64,000 bases of DNA from Melampsora larici-populina 98AG31 (lineage: Eukaryota; Basidiomycota; Pucciniomycetes; Pucciniales; Melampsoraceae), in contig NW_006768767.1 of NCBI RefSeq assembly GCF_000204055.1, forward strand, positions 124,001 to 188,000, read 5' to 3'. Shown here piece by piece: positions 23,260 through 34,682 of this stretch. A program made the position numbers and the translations under genes. The notes beneath the pieces are model-generated. The model ran no database searches, was not told where the DNA came from, and saw only the letters and a program-made list of their open reading frames with translations. Within the stretch, counting starts at the first letter, position 1, and each line of letters opens with the position of its first letter.

Positions 23260-23508
23260 AGGGATAAACCCAAAGGCAAGAGAATGTTTGGGCGCAAGGT
23301 AAGATATCGGTATACTTTTTTTTTGAAATCGTTTCTAATCATTTTGAAAGGAAAGAGACTGACTAAGCCTTTTTCTTAATTTTCTCGCGGCCCACCCATT
23401 CAACCCGCAGTGCTCACTCTTCTGAATATGCCAAATCTCTTGATTGATCCTTCATGTGATGGAATATTTGATGAACATGTTATGTAATGGTGGTTTCATA
23501 TTTTTCAA

Positions 23509-23690
23509 AATTAGGATTTGGATTTGGAATTAGGATTGGGATTTATTAAAATTAGGAATTGGAATCAGGATTGGGATTTATTAAAATCAGGAATTGACAT
23601 TAGGATTGGGATTCATTAAAATTAGGAATTGAAATTAGGATTGGGGTTTATTAAAATTAGGAATTGGAATTGAAATTTATTTTATTGTCA
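23509..23690. repeat. Tandem repeat, about 35 bp unit, downstream of copy A
   Basis: Four to five units of the type ATTAGGAATTGGAATTAGGA followed by TTGGGATTTATTAAA. The same sequence follows copies B (about 45258-45330) and C (about 50247-50312) with fewer units, so the array changed length after the duplications. Confidence 0.85.
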
Positions 23691-24293
23691 TCGTTTTTAT
23701 AGCCATTGTATTGTGAGTATTGTGAGTATCTCAAAGATAGCGAGAACCTTGCTTTGTGAAAGTCTCTATCACACCTTGTTAAGCTATGGGCTCTGTATCA
23801 ATTTCCAGTCTTCTCTTGCACCAAGATACCTGGTTGAAGCTGGATATCTTCTTCAAAGTTTTCTGCCCGTTGATTGAGGATAGAATGGTGCCTTGGGTGA
23901 TACTGTCAAAAAAAAGCCACATAATTTGCCTCTTTCAAAGAGGTGGCTACTGGGAATACTTTCTGCACTAATAAGTGCTTTTCACATGCGAGATGTGGAA
24001 AAACAGCATGCCTCATTCTCTCTAAATCATGAAATACTAAGAGCAGTCATTGGCTCCTAACATATGGCTTTGGGTACTCGTCCTTTTGAGGCTCCCTGTT
24101 ATTCACTTATGTGGCCTTGGATGTGCGCAAAGTGATTAGGGATTCAGATATCTCCTCAGCCCTTGTGAGGTGAGAGAGGCAAAGTGTTACTGTCTTCATA
24201 CACTGGTCCAATAATTCAGGTATGATCAGCTTTTGCAATGACATACACATCAATGCTATGCTCTAGGGTAACTTTGTGTAGACTATTGAATGT

Positions 24294-24325
24294 CACAGGT
24301 GCCCAAAGGCACAACGGCACCTGTG
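24294..24325. repeat. Hairpin with 10-bp arms next to a GC-rich patch
   Basis: CACAGGTGCC and GGCACCTGTG form a perfect inverted repeat with a 12-nt loop. It is followed at 24370-24425 by GGCGTGGCCGGGGCGTGGCC-like runs and at 24555-24580 by a second GGCCAGGGC/GGCCGGGGCC patch. They may be the two ends of a small GC-bordered insertion. Confidence 0.6.
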
Positions 24326-24329
24326 AAGT

Positions 24330-25346
24330 TCCATACAGATCACGCTCACACCCGGTGACTTTTTTGTGGCCCAGGGCGTGGCCGGGGCGTGGCCAGGGCC
24401 ATGGCCTATGCCACGCATGGCCTTAAAAACATGGCACAATTCAACAATTTATACACGTTATAATGCCACCATCCTTCATGATATTTGCCGCGAAGACGGA
24501 ACAAATCCAACTCGCCCTCATTGGAGCACAGAGAACACAAAATCACACAGAAGGGCCAGGGCAACGGCCGGGGCCTCGACCGTATTCACTTCTTAGTCCT
24601 AAAAATTCCTTTTTTATACCAAGGGCAATTAGGTAGCAGGTGCATTTGATAGACACAAGTATGAAGAGGTGAAGGTGGAAGGGAACCTCATGAGCTAATT
24701 TTGAGTTTAGGAAGTAGCATCGGTCCATTGGGCCAATATCTTGTTTTGAGGCCATTGACCTGTCACTTATGGGGCCATATTTACTCAAACGGGGATTGAC
24801 CTGGATTGACGTTGATGATTTGACTCTCTTTTGTAAGAAACCAAGTCTTCCAAAGGTATTTATTCAACTGTGATAGATTGGCAAACATGATCATGATCAA
24901 GGGACATCTTTCTTGTGACCTACTCCAGTCAAAGGTAAAATGTAGGAATTCCAAGGTGGCTGAATCCTAGGTTGGGTAGCTAGTGCACATTGCTTTTGAT
25001 TGCTAAGAACAACAGATTTGATCAAAAACCCACAAGGAATGCACACAGCTCTTATTTGGATTCCATATTGTTGATTGATCAAGTAGACTAAAACTACAAA
25101 CCAAAGCAAGACAAATTAATGCAAAAGTGAAACAGATACAACAAGTCTATTTTAGGTCAAGATAAATAATGCTACAAATAACTTGTAACTGATCCACTGG
25201 ATAGATATTGAGAGATGTAATAACTAGAATAAAAATGATACAAGCTTAAAGAAAATGAAGGCCAATGAAAAGTACAACAAACTATATCTAAAACAACCTG
25301 AGCTTCCAAAGTATACTTTGAAGTATAATTGATAGCCTTAAGACTT
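24330..25346. other. Stretch without a recognised gene
   Basis: AT-rich apart from the two GC-rich patches at 24.37-24.43 and 24.55-24.58 kb. Short open frames only; none has splice structure or domain support. Confidence 0.5.
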
Positions 25347-26150
25347 TCAATGTCGGCTTTTAGGTGCACTCCTTGCACTGGTCTTTAGATCCTTCATTAT
25401 TGGAGCAGAGATGCTATCAATAGAGATCTTCTGTTGCCAAGTTGGGCCAGCATTTGGTCCACCAAAACTCTTCACCATAGTTTTTTGAGGCGGAGTGAAG
25501 TGTACAGATTGAATGGCACAGTTTGAGGCCAAGTAGGATCTGGGAGAACCAAGTGTGGTGTGAAAATCACGGATATAGCTTGGAGATGCCAGGGAGACTG
25601 CAGCAAAATCTGGGGACAAGCCCAAGGAAGCAAGAGGTGGTGGTGATCCTCCAAACGGTGAAATCATGGACTGGCCGCAATTGTTGCTGGGGAACCATGG
25701 GCTGCCTAACACACCCACACTGTCAGGGAATTTGGAAGTTTTGCTGGCAAGGGGGATACCGGCCTTCACTTTGACATGAGTTGCGATGGGTTCTTTGAGA
25801 TCAAGGGTCCCCAGCCATCCCGCTTGGCATGGAGGCATAGGTGGAGCCTTGCCACAGCACTAAAATTCCATAACGTTCCCGTTGTCATCATCTTTGTGAT
25901 CAAGGTGAAATAATCGACTCATTGATTGGGCAATACTATCACCGCGACGTCAACGGGTATCATTTGGAGACTTGGAAAGTCCGGCAGAGCTAGTACTGGC
26001 ACGGATCCCACTTGGTTTGGGGGGAGGCGTGCTCATCTGCCAGTCTACCAAGTGGTATGTGGGTGGAGGAGGTAGATGTACCTGTTGAAGATTATATACA
26101 AAAACCATCAACTCTTGGATCAATGCACCCTAGTCTTGACAACAGTTAGT
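25347..26150 (-). pseudogene. Decayed Pro/Ser-rich coding sequence
   Basis: On the minus strand a frame runs from about 26.15 kb to the stop at 25347 but is broken by TGA at 25950-25952 and TAG at 25860-25862. The text reads as plausible protein on both sides (LPPPPTYHLVDW; SIAQSMSRLFHLDHKDDDNG; after the second stop a 163-residue open piece with GWLGTLDLKEPIATHVKVK). The TGA follows Thr-Arg codons and fits CGA to TGA change. No domain is recognised; a retroelement gag-like protein or a lost host gene are both possible. Confidence 0.5.
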
Positions 26151-26399
26151 ACTCACAGTTGAGGATTTTTTTTCAATAGTTGATCCCTGCTGCATGATTG
26201 GGTGTGGTTGAGCAGACTAAAGAGACAGGGGTGTTCTCTCTGCTTGGTGGAGACATAGTTGCAGCGGTTTGAGAGGCGGGGAATAGAAATGAATGTGCAA
26301 AGTTCATATTGAATTTTTTGTTAGCAAACTGGAGGTTATGATGAGAGTCAATTTGGTATGGAATGATTGTGATGCAAATGAATGTCAGCAAGGGTGCCA

Positions 26400-27440
26400 C
26401 TATACTATACTGATATGAGTATAGTTGGGTATATTATAATTAAAGGAAACTACTCGGGCCACACTCATCTTTGCTACGGCCACACTTCACGTGACTTGGC
26501 TACACATACTACATACATGTATTTACTAGCCTTCAAATTCACGTTCCAGATCAATAATCCAGGGAAAACCAACACAGCCATTACCACCAACACAATCTCT
26601 AAAACATCAATTGGACATACAATGAATGCTTGACATGATTATTTCATGGAAGCTGAAATGCTTGAATAACAATTACAAACTCTTGAAGAATCTAATCTGG
26701 AAGTTCATCAGCGTAATAATGCTGGATTATGCTCACAATCACCATTGACTTAAATTGAAGGAGTCTGCAAATCGACCCCAAGCTTTATTTTTACTGTTTA
26801 CCAACTACTTACTCAAGATATGAACTTGTGTTTCACTATGTAAGCTTAACAAAGCCCCTCACGAGCGCATTTTCCGCGCCCTCGAAGAGGCCCCCGTGAA
26901 CATGTGCAATTAAAAACAATCATATGATCACTTGGATCCAGTCTAAATCTTTACATTCTTCTATTCCTGAGAAATCCTGGGGTGATGTGAAAAACTCAGC
27001 AAACTAATCAGTGGTCTTGACTAAGTGTTTGATTCCCTGCCTCACTCCCATACCATCCAACTCAAATTGACTTTCCAATAACCTTCCTCAAGGTCTCTTG
27101 TTACCTACTGTCTCGCATCACAGAAACAAATCATTGTAACCAACTCGATATAAAATGCATTGAGCAATCATGATCCAACCTGATCAAACATGACTGTTCA
27201 ACGATTACATTTAAATCATCCCTTTTCCACCTCACTCTTCCGGCTTGTTTCCCAATCCTTTGATTGTCAAAGAAAAGAAAATGCACGGTTACATGTAGAG
27301 TGGTTAATACCAAAATTCTAATACGGAATACTTGTATGTATGTGTAGCCAAGTCACGTGAAGTGTTCCCGTAGCAAAGATGAGTGTGGCCTGAGTCGTTT
27401 CCATAATTAAATTGTACTATACTATACTCAGTATAGTATA
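26400..27440. mobile_element. Non-autonomous element with about 120-bp terminal inverted repeats
   Basis: The left arm (about 26400-26527) and the right arm (about 27325-27440) are inverted copies: GAAACTACTCGGGCCACACT on the left matches AGTGTGGCCTGAGTCGTTTC on the right, and CACGTGACTTGGCTACACAT matches ATGTGTAGCCAAGTCACGTG. The outer parts of both arms contain ACTATACTATACTGA-type palindromes. The roughly 800-bp interior has no gene. Size, long arms and lack of coding fit a deletion derivative of a DNA transposon; the target duplication is not clear because the flanks are repetitive. Confidence 0.72.
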
Positions 27441-27670
27441 GTTGAAACTATACTTTTCTCAACTGTACTCAGTATAGTATCAATTGATCAACTATACATG
27501 GATCAGGGGTTCACAAGTTTTCCATCAGCATGTTCAACTATACTGCACAGTATAGTATAGTATAGATGAGTTTAGTTGTACTATACTATAGCAAGTATGG
27601 TTCAAGTACAGTATAGTTGAACTATACTATACTGAGTATAGTCACAGTATAGCATAGTATAGTATAATGG
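27414..27670. repeat. Cluster of TATAC/GTATA palindromes
   Basis: Many interlocking copies of ACTATACTATACTGAGTATA and its complement, which can fold into hairpins on either strand. The cluster begins in the right arm of the element above and extends about 230 bp beyond it. Confidence 0.8.
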
Positions 27671-29097
27671 CAGCCTTGATGTCAGCCATACTTTTAAAAT
27701 AATAGTGTTATCAAGAAACAAAGATGGAATGGGTCTACAAATAGGCAGGATAAAGGGAGAGAGGAAAGTTCAAGAGCTTAATGATGAGATTAAATAGAGT
27801 GCTTTGTATTGTAAGCAGGTTTTGTTTTTGCAAGAAAAATGTCAAGCAGATCAAGGATTGAGGTTGATTTGTTGATAAGTTGTGGATGATTTGTCCAAGA
27901 TGAGAATAAAACAATGTAAGGTTTAGGTAATCCTCCCATTCAAAATCTTTCTTTCTGAATATTAGTTCAGAATTAAGCAGGCACCAGGAACCATCAAGCC
28001 ATCTATAAATTACAAAGACGAGGTGGAATCAATATTCCATGCAAAGTGCATAATCTTCACTCAGGGTTGATTTAAACTGGTATCACATTCCAAGGTCAGC
28101 ATCAATCAGCCCACTCTCAGTTCCACATATGCAATTTTGAATTTTCTATCTGTGCTCTGAAGAAGGGAAAGTTGAAATTATGTCCCTGATCAGTGATACC
28201 TTGCATGATTGCTGATCAATCAATCTTCATATCCTGACCAATAAAATTTGATCAGCTGTCCAAATTTGAAAGCCAAAAAAATTTATGTGTGAAACTTCAA
28301 GGCACATGTCATCCAGAGATCCATACTTGACATTGAAATAGATGCAAGACCTTCTCCTCATTGCTTATGTACACTACATCAAAATGATTCCTTATGATGC
28401 CGTAAAATGCAAATGAAGGCAGATGTAAGATATGGCCTTTTTATTTGAGGTACAGGTTTGATGATCAATCAACCATGTCAAAAGTTGATACAAGGTCCCA
28501 AAATCAAGTGTTCATAGCCCATATTTCTGCCTGAATTCCCAAATCAAAAGCTCAGTCCAATCAGTTCAACAAACTCTTCATAAACAGTTTTATCCACTTA
28601 TTCATGAACTCTGTAAGAGTAAAATTATCAAGGTTCCTTAAACCTTTTTGAAGGAATTTTGATTACATAATTGTGCTCAACTCAAGAGGATTTGGGCCAG
28701 GTAATGCACTTGGAATACAATCAATTAAAAAGCGGTTAGTCATTGTGTCATACCATCATCAAGTGTTTTGGTATGCTGCCAAGTATGTGATTGTCAACCT
28801 CATAAATCAGTCCTAGCCAAGATATCACTCTTGAATTAAAACCCACCCACATCACTTGATGATCACTCTCATTTTCAATGAGAATTTTTAGATTATCAAG
28901 CTCATCACTCAAAAATTGTGAGCTCTCAAAGCTCATTGATGCACAATGACTTCTATTTTCCCCTAATAAATAATCCTTTATCATTCAGTTGGGAAAGCTC
29001 ACATTCAAAGAATTAGGATAGGTTGGTCATCAATTTTTTTCAAACAGTGGAGAATAACACTGGCTATCAAGCACATATTGACTCATGATATACACTC
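27671..29097. other. Stretch without a recognised gene
   Basis: AT-rich, with short open frames only. No domain, splice structure or long repeat seen. Confidence 0.5.
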
Positions 29098-29292
29098 CCG
29101 GCATATTTGGCTTGGAGGCAAACGTCGGAGGAGTTCTCAGATGGCGCCTCAAGGAAAAGGGTATCTGAGGGATACCTCTGAGGCAAATTTTGGCCCTGAC
29201 CCTTGCCTCGGATTGTATCCTTGCATGGAGCTTCACTTGGAGTCAAAATCCAAGGACTCCTTGACTTTTTGCCTCCAAGCCAAATATGCTGG
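29098..29292. mobile_element. Small inverted-repeat element (MITE-like), about 195 bp
   Basis: The first 25 bp (containing GCATATTTGGCTTGGAGGCA) and the last 25 bp (containing TGCCTCCAAGCCAAATATGC) are inverted copies with one mismatch. The interior has further GAGGC/GCCTC words and no coding potential. No convincing target duplication is visible. Confidence 0.75.
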
Positions 29293-30178
29293 CTGTGATA
29301 CTCACCAGGTAAAGTCAACCAAAATAACAAAAAGTCATTTTTTCAAAAATCAACATTGTCATAAAAGTGTTGATCTGGGAGTCCTTGGGTGTAGTCTACT
29401 TCTTCAATGATAAAGAACATGTTCAGAAAGAACATGAAATACACAGAACTGGTAACACTGTACACAGAAGCACATTGAGAATTGTCTGAAGATCCAAATA
29501 AAATGATTGAAAGCTTCAAATCTTTCAATAACATTCACAGGATTGGAGAGCCTGGCAAATTGGAATTATATGATCCTTGCTTCAATCTTCAACCTCTCTT
29601 CAATTTACACATATCCAATCAACTCGAGATATTGTTATCATTTGGGTAAATATCTTCTTGAAATACCTTCTTGGGTAGATTTGAAAGTCAAAATTGCTAT
29701 CAAAGATCAATTCTTGCAGATATTGGATAATTTGGAGTATATACAAAAAAACAATATGACTTGGCCTAGAGTAGTCTATGTCAAATTATAACCAGTTTAA
29801 TTAACAAGTGCAATATTTCTAAGAACAGCAAGATGACTTTGAGTGAATTGATATCACATAGAGCCTTTCTTGGTATAAGAAGCTTACAATCCTTGGGAAA
29901 TTGGTAGATGGGGAGTGTTACACACTACATGAATCAGATGAATTTTCCAAATTGGCTGTATAAAAAAAGAACAAGTGCATTTCTATGATTTCTGTGATGT
30001 GATAATCTCTGAAACCTTATGCATCAAAGGTGGTTTCTTTTGGGGTGTGCAATCATGAAGGAGTGACAAGCCTAAGGCAGTCCGTCAGAAAGAGATATGC
30101 TTGTGCCGTGGTGTTGGCAATGTTGCTACCATCCTGAGGCAGTGATTCTGAGCCAATAGCCGCACTAATTTTCTGTAC

Positions 30179-30285
30179 AATTTTTTCAATTGAGCAGAAA
30201 TAAAGAATCCGGAATGGATTTGAGAAAAATGGATTCAACACAGAATCCATTCCGGATCCTTTATTTCTACTCAATTGAAAAAATT
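30179..30285. mobile_element. Fold-back element: 42-bp arms, 23-nt loop
   Basis: Positions 30179-30220 and 30244-30285 are inverted copies with two mismatches, sharing TTTTTTCAATTGAG and ATCCGGAATGGATT. Weaker inverted similarity continues outward (CCTGAGG near 30134 and CCTCAG near 30319), so the full element may be near 190 bp. The transcript would form one long hairpin. Confidence 0.75.
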
Positions 30286-31896
30286 ATTCCTACAGGCTGG
30301 ATCACAGGCTATCACAGGTCCTCAGTGAACCAATGAATGTTTCTCAATCACACACATCACAAGATTGAGGAGGTAGTTAAACCTACCTACTAAACTATAA
30401 AAAGGTGGAGAGGTGATTTCCAACAAACACCTCAAATCAGTCAAGTTGTTTACCCATCTGAGCTTTCAATATTTGTTCAGGGCGCAGTGAACAGCGAGAA
30501 CAATAAAACTGAGCAACCACGCTAAAGAGGACGACTCATAAGCATGAGAACAGTTTGCAAAATCTCTTTTGATAACATGAGAGCTTGAGATCTGCTTTTA
30601 TGAAAAAGTCTTGGATGGTTCATAACCTGATACAAATGTGATCGGTGTTGAAGGACAATCAAGACCAATGTCAAGAATGTAATTAAGTGTGAAAGGTGGA
30701 AAGAGATGACATGGTTTCTTTATTATATTTATCTTGTCTATGAGTGATCTAACATTATGTTGTCCAATGTTTGTTGTTTGTTGTTATTTTTCCCAATCAA
30801 CATTAGCGCTGATCTTTCCCAACATTTTGTGTTGAAGTTACTGAGATATATATGTTATCCCTTCCTCCCATCCTAATCTCTCTTTCCTCGTCTACTGGAA
30901 AGAGAGTAAGCTTTCTATTACCTCTTAATCAGTATTAGTACTAATATTATTGCTATAAAGAATCCTATAGATCACTCAAGCCTTTTCTTATAAGCTCATC
31001 ATTTTAATTCTTGTCTCATCTTTCCTCCATAAAACTTAGATTAGTTTACCAGGTCTGCATACCTGTGTGTTGGAGAAGAGTGATGAATGTCAAGCACTAT
31101 CTTATTAGGTACCCGTTTCTCTAGCCAATTACAATTGGGTATAAACCTGAAGCTGTGGAATCAACAGCCACATTAGATATGTAATCAGTAGAATTTGAAA
31201 CATTCTTTGGATCAAAAGGTTGTGTTACTGTCAATCAAGTGCCTCTTAATGTCCTCAGGGTGTTGGTGATGATGGTCAAGCTCTACTGTTTGTTGAGATG
31301 ATCTTTCCAAAACAAATATCATGCCTTGGCAAGGTGCAAAATTTAATTTGAGGCAGCATTCTTTGTTTCTCCTTGCGTCCTAGACAGTACAATGCAAATA
31401 AATGAATCTTTGTGGTTACAAGATGGAATGGAATAATGTTTTCAAACTCTCTGAGATAGAAAGATCATTGGTTGTATAGATCTATTGATGAAAAAAGTTG
31501 ATGACAGGGTGATTGTGATTTATCTCATCAAGCTGCTCTGTACTGTTATATGATGTTGAGATGGGGAAACAATAGAGAGTAGAAAAAGAACCAAGATTGG
31601 TGAAGGAAGTAAAGTTTCTAGACAAATTGAACAAAAGTGGAGAGGTTCTGATTTGGGATGGGTGTAATGGGACCCTAAAGTTCATCTGCCCCCTTGGAAA
31701 ATGGTCCAGGAAAACTGACATTTTTCCCAAATAGGAAATCAAGAACATTGCAAATTTATACATCACAGATAAAAGTAACATCGTCAAGTTCATGCAGGTT
31801 TTCATTGACTCAGGTTTGTTGGTACATACACAAAAAGGGAATTCAAGTATCAGAAGAGTCAGGCTAGGTGAATAGAAAAATAGAGTGAATTTTGAA
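30286..31896. other. Stretch without a recognised gene
   Basis: AT-rich. Contains a TATAAAAAGG word near 30397 and a perfect 10-bp hairpin CTCTCTTTCC/GGAAAGAGAG at 30878-30906. The pattern resembles the untranslated part of a retroelement, but no paired LTR or protein was found. The part nearest 31.9 kb may hold 3' exon or 3' untranslated sequence of the F-box gene that follows on the minus strand. Confidence 0.45.
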
Positions 31897-32652
31897 TCAG
31901 AAAAGATCACAACACGGTAAATGAAGATCGAACTCACTCACCATGTCAAAATCATAATCATCATAATAAGGGTATATGGTGGCTTTGACATTGACTTGTT
32001 CACAATGATTCTTCAATAAAAGTATTTGATCCTCAACTTCTGGATCGTGAGGGTCAAGATCGGGTCCCGGACAACCACGAAGACACAGTTTTTTGAGATG
32101 AGGCCATGTGCCTTCAAACAGAAGCCTATTTAGTGACCTACAATACTCTATTGTCCAGTAGGTCCACTCAAGATAGCATAAAGATTTACACTCTCGGAAA
32201 CTGGTCAGTAAGTGTGCGTCCCCACTGTCAAGTGTCAGGTGAGTCAAAGATGGAAGATATAAAGGACAACGAGGACTCCCACTAGGATCATCTTCCTCGA
32301 TGGCATCCAAGCTGAGATTGAGCTTTGTCAGGTGAGGTGAGATGTGATGGATAATTTTGAGCGCCAAACTTGGCAACAAATCACCATGATTGTAAATGTG
32401 AAGATCTGTGATTGTTTTTGGCCAATTGTAGAGACACCAATTTTCATTTATATCTTCATTAAACCCTATGTCCAGCCGTGATAAATATTTGAGTTTGGAC
32501 AAATTGAATCCAAAGGAACTGTCACGGATGATCTCTTGATTTCCAGATTTTGAGTAGCGACGGACCCTGAGCGACTCGAGTAAGGGTAGTCTATCAACAA
32601 CTTTTGATGGAAATCCCTTGATGATTTCAGTTTCAGACTCCAATGACAAATG
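31897..32652 (-). pseudogene. 3' half of an F-box/leucine-rich gene, cut off by a transposon
   Basis: The open frame on the minus strand begins inside the target duplication and reads LSLESETEIIKGFPSKVVDR, then irregular leucine-rich segments (LPSLTHLTLDSGDAHLL; WPHLKKLCLRGC). It either ends at the stop at 31897 or splices at gtgagtgag after position 31942. It has no start of its own. Read across the 10-bp duplication it continues, in the same frame, the 5' half at 40170-41173. Together they would form a substrate-recognition subunit of an SCF-type ubiquitin ligase. The transposon at 32653-40169 separates the halves. Confidence 0.85.
32643..32652. repeat. Target-site duplication, left copy
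   Basis: ATGACAAATG, identical to 40170-40179 at the other end of the element. Nine- to ten-bp duplications are typical of Mutator-like elements. Confidence 0.9.
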
Positions 32653-32752
32653 GGGCCCGAGATTTTTACAGACTACGATTTACAGACAATAATGTCTGTA
32701 AATCGTGATGTCTGTAAAAATCAACTTTCTCCCGGAGAAAGTTGATTTTTAC
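32653..32752. repeat. Left TIR of the MULE with nested palindromes
   Basis: Carries the palindrome TTTACAGACA/TGTCTGTAAA and a second one (AATCAACTTTCT/AGAAAGTTGATT) around CCCGG. Further CAGACGTTAATGTCTG-like words occur to about 32985. Such nested repeats are candidate transposase-binding sites. Confidence 0.8.
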
Positions 32753-33467
32753 AGACATTCTCAAAGGAGGAATGATCGCAAGGGAAAATGGATGTATGAT
32801 ATCGACTGCAAAATTCTGCGGTGGGTGTCCAAAGTCGAATTTTGCGATTCTTATTTCGAAGTTTTTGCAGACGTTAATGTCTGTAAGGAAAAAAGATGCG
32901 TAAAAGTCAATAAAGTGCCTTTATTATGCAAATTTGCAGAGCATCCATCACAGACGTTTTGTTCCGTAAAAAAGGGTGTCTGCAAATATATTTCTCACGA
33001 GGGTAATATTGAATTTTACAGCTCTTATTCCGAGCATAATATGACCAAACCAAAAGTCAAAGGAGTTGGACTTAGGATATCAAGAACGTTATGATATCAT
33101 TAAGACACAATATCCTAACGGGAAGACTTGTTCGAGAAGACTCCTTCAGATCATTCCAAGTCGTTCTTAATCAACGTTCTCCATTCCACATTACCTTAGT
33201 GAACATCCAATCCCCATCTCCTCCATCATAAACATTAACAACATCATGGCAATCCGTCCTAGGTGGTGGTTAAACCCCACACCTGAAGAGCTCGCCTGGT
33301 TTAACAGCTTATCACCCCGCTCCAAGTCCGAAATCTTTCCTTGGATCATCACCGCAAGATCCCATCCAGGCATCCATGACGGATTGGACCAATGCTTTCG
33401 CTGTGGCGAGCTCGGCCACAGTCGCATCACCACTGGATGCATCAGCACCAACCCGTTCCCTCGTCAA

Positions 33468-33589
33468 CCCCATTTCGACACTTGGCGTCGAGCGAGCAAT
33501 GGAAAGACTTACACCGTGGACATGTTACCCCCATTTCGACACTTGGCGTCGAGCGAGCAATGGAAAGACTTACACCGTGGACATGTTAC
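33468..33589 (+). repeat. 61-bp tandem duplication
   Basis: CATTTCGACACTTGGCGTCG starts at 33471 and again at 33532, with identical sequence through GACATGTTAC. The period of 61 is not a multiple of three. Confidence 0.95.
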
Positions 33590-33600
33590 GCATGACCGAC

Positions 33601-33756
33601 GCTGCTCTCGCTACCCAAGCTGCCCAAGCTGCCGAAGCTGCTCTCGCTGCCCAAGCTGCCCAAGCTGCCCAAGCTGCCCAAGCTGCCCAAGCTGCCCAAG
33701 CTGCCCAAGCTGCCCAAGCTGCCCAAGCTGCCGAGGCTGCCCAAGCTGCCCAAGCT
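33601..33756 (+). repeat. 9-bp minisatellite (GCTGCCCAA)n
   Basis: About 16 units coding for Ala-Ala-Gln in the accessory gene frame, with a few GCCGAAGCT and GCTCTCGCT variants. Confidence 0.95.
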
Positions 33757-34682
33757 TTCGAAGAAGGTCAGTTGAATGAACTCTCCTACCTACGTTGGAA
33801 ACATTAGACTGGGGCTTACTTGCGATGATTAAACAGCGATTGAAGCGCCAATCACATTGTCTTCTGACGATCTCGATCTCCTTGACGCCATCGAGGAGCA
33901 AGCTGCTGGTAAGCGCCTTCCTCTCTCTCCTTACCTAACGGAATTCCAATCGTGACGCCTGCAATTAGCCTCAATGGCAAGTCAAGCTGCCACCGAGGGT
34001 AGCGGAGGAGCCACAGAGCCCACTCATGACGAGTCCAACACCAACAACAGCCGTGAAGGTTCAACCAGTCGTGAAGGTTCAACCAACAATCACGAAGGCC
34101 CAAACATGACTCAAGAGTCCTTCCATTCTTTTACTGTAGAAGGGACGTGTAAGTTTATCATTTCATCAGTTATCAGCCATTCACACAGGATGGCTGATAA
34201 CCAATCCTTCGATAGCCACGGTGGCCAGTCAAGAGCCCAGTCCAGGGCCAAGCATTCCTGGGAACATAGGTGCTCAAGCGTTGCCAAACATGTCTCGTGA
34301 GTGTATTACATTTGGCTTTTTCCTTCTACAATACTCATGAGATCACTCCATTTGGGTGGGCTAGGTGGAAGGCGCGCGCAAACCCTACCTCCTGGTTTGT
34401 AGGTACAAGCAAAGTCTTGTTTGCTTTCACCGAAAGGTACAAGTCTTGTCCAATCGATCGACACAGAATGTATTTCTATTACGAAGAGGAACTAAGAAGG
34501 GGAACTAAGAGGAGATGTGATATTATTATAGACGGAAATATCTAAACCATTAAGAGGAAGCAGGTGGAGGAGGGTACTGAATTGATATAAACGGAAATAT
34601 CTTGAAACTATTTTGTGTCTTTTTTTCTTTTACTTTGTACATCTCCCCAAAAGCTAGGGAATGATATCACCAATGTTGAATT

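Larger units (their letters stand above)
20150..24260. repeat. Segmental duplication, copy A
   Basis: Long stretches match the regions at about 41.6-45.3 kb (copy B, close) and 46.8-51.0 kb (copy C, diverged upstream, close over the gene). Shared landmarks include GTATATCTGGAGAAAGCTCA (A and B), TCTCAAATATTAGCCAAGCT (A and B), AAAAATGCGACCAAGGTGAT before the gene (all three) and ATTCAGGTA/TCAGGTACGATG words far downstream (A and C). The 2 kb upstream of the gene have scattered minus-strand open pieces (for example GLSVFGQTTRHLVSASNDR at 20.7 and 42.2 kb) that look like a decayed gene. Confidence 0.85.
33246..34402 (+). pseudogene. MULE accessory gene: zinc-knuckle, Ala/Gln-repeat protein, frameshifted
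   Basis: Exons at 33246-33766, 33837-33908, 33969-34148, 34216-34296 and 34365-34402 have consistent GT-AG ends. The N-terminus is MAIRPRWWLNPTPEELAWF; near residue 47 lies CFRCGELGHSRITTGC, a CCHC-like knuckle with a wider last spacing. Then follow an Ala-Ala-Gln repeat, an acidic segment and a Ser/Asn-rich tail. Exon 1 holds a 61-bp tandem duplication that shifts the frame. With one copy, the exon phases add up to 276 codons. The gene faces the transposase of the same element. A role in DNA or RNA binding during transposition is inference only. Confidence 0.72.

Noticed and set aside
29507..29791. Plus-strand 94-codon open frame
   Set aside because: No ATG-based model, no domain; a neighbouring frame reads equally well in part, so coding is unclear.
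29910..31080. Possible LTR retroelement (GGGGAGTGTTACACAC start, TATAAAAAGG, hairpin at 30878)
   Set aside because: No second LTR, primer-binding site or polyprotein could be found.
33611..33901. Minus-strand Gly-Gln-Leu repeat protein
   Set aside because: Antisense reading of the GCTGCCCAA minisatellite in the accessory gene.
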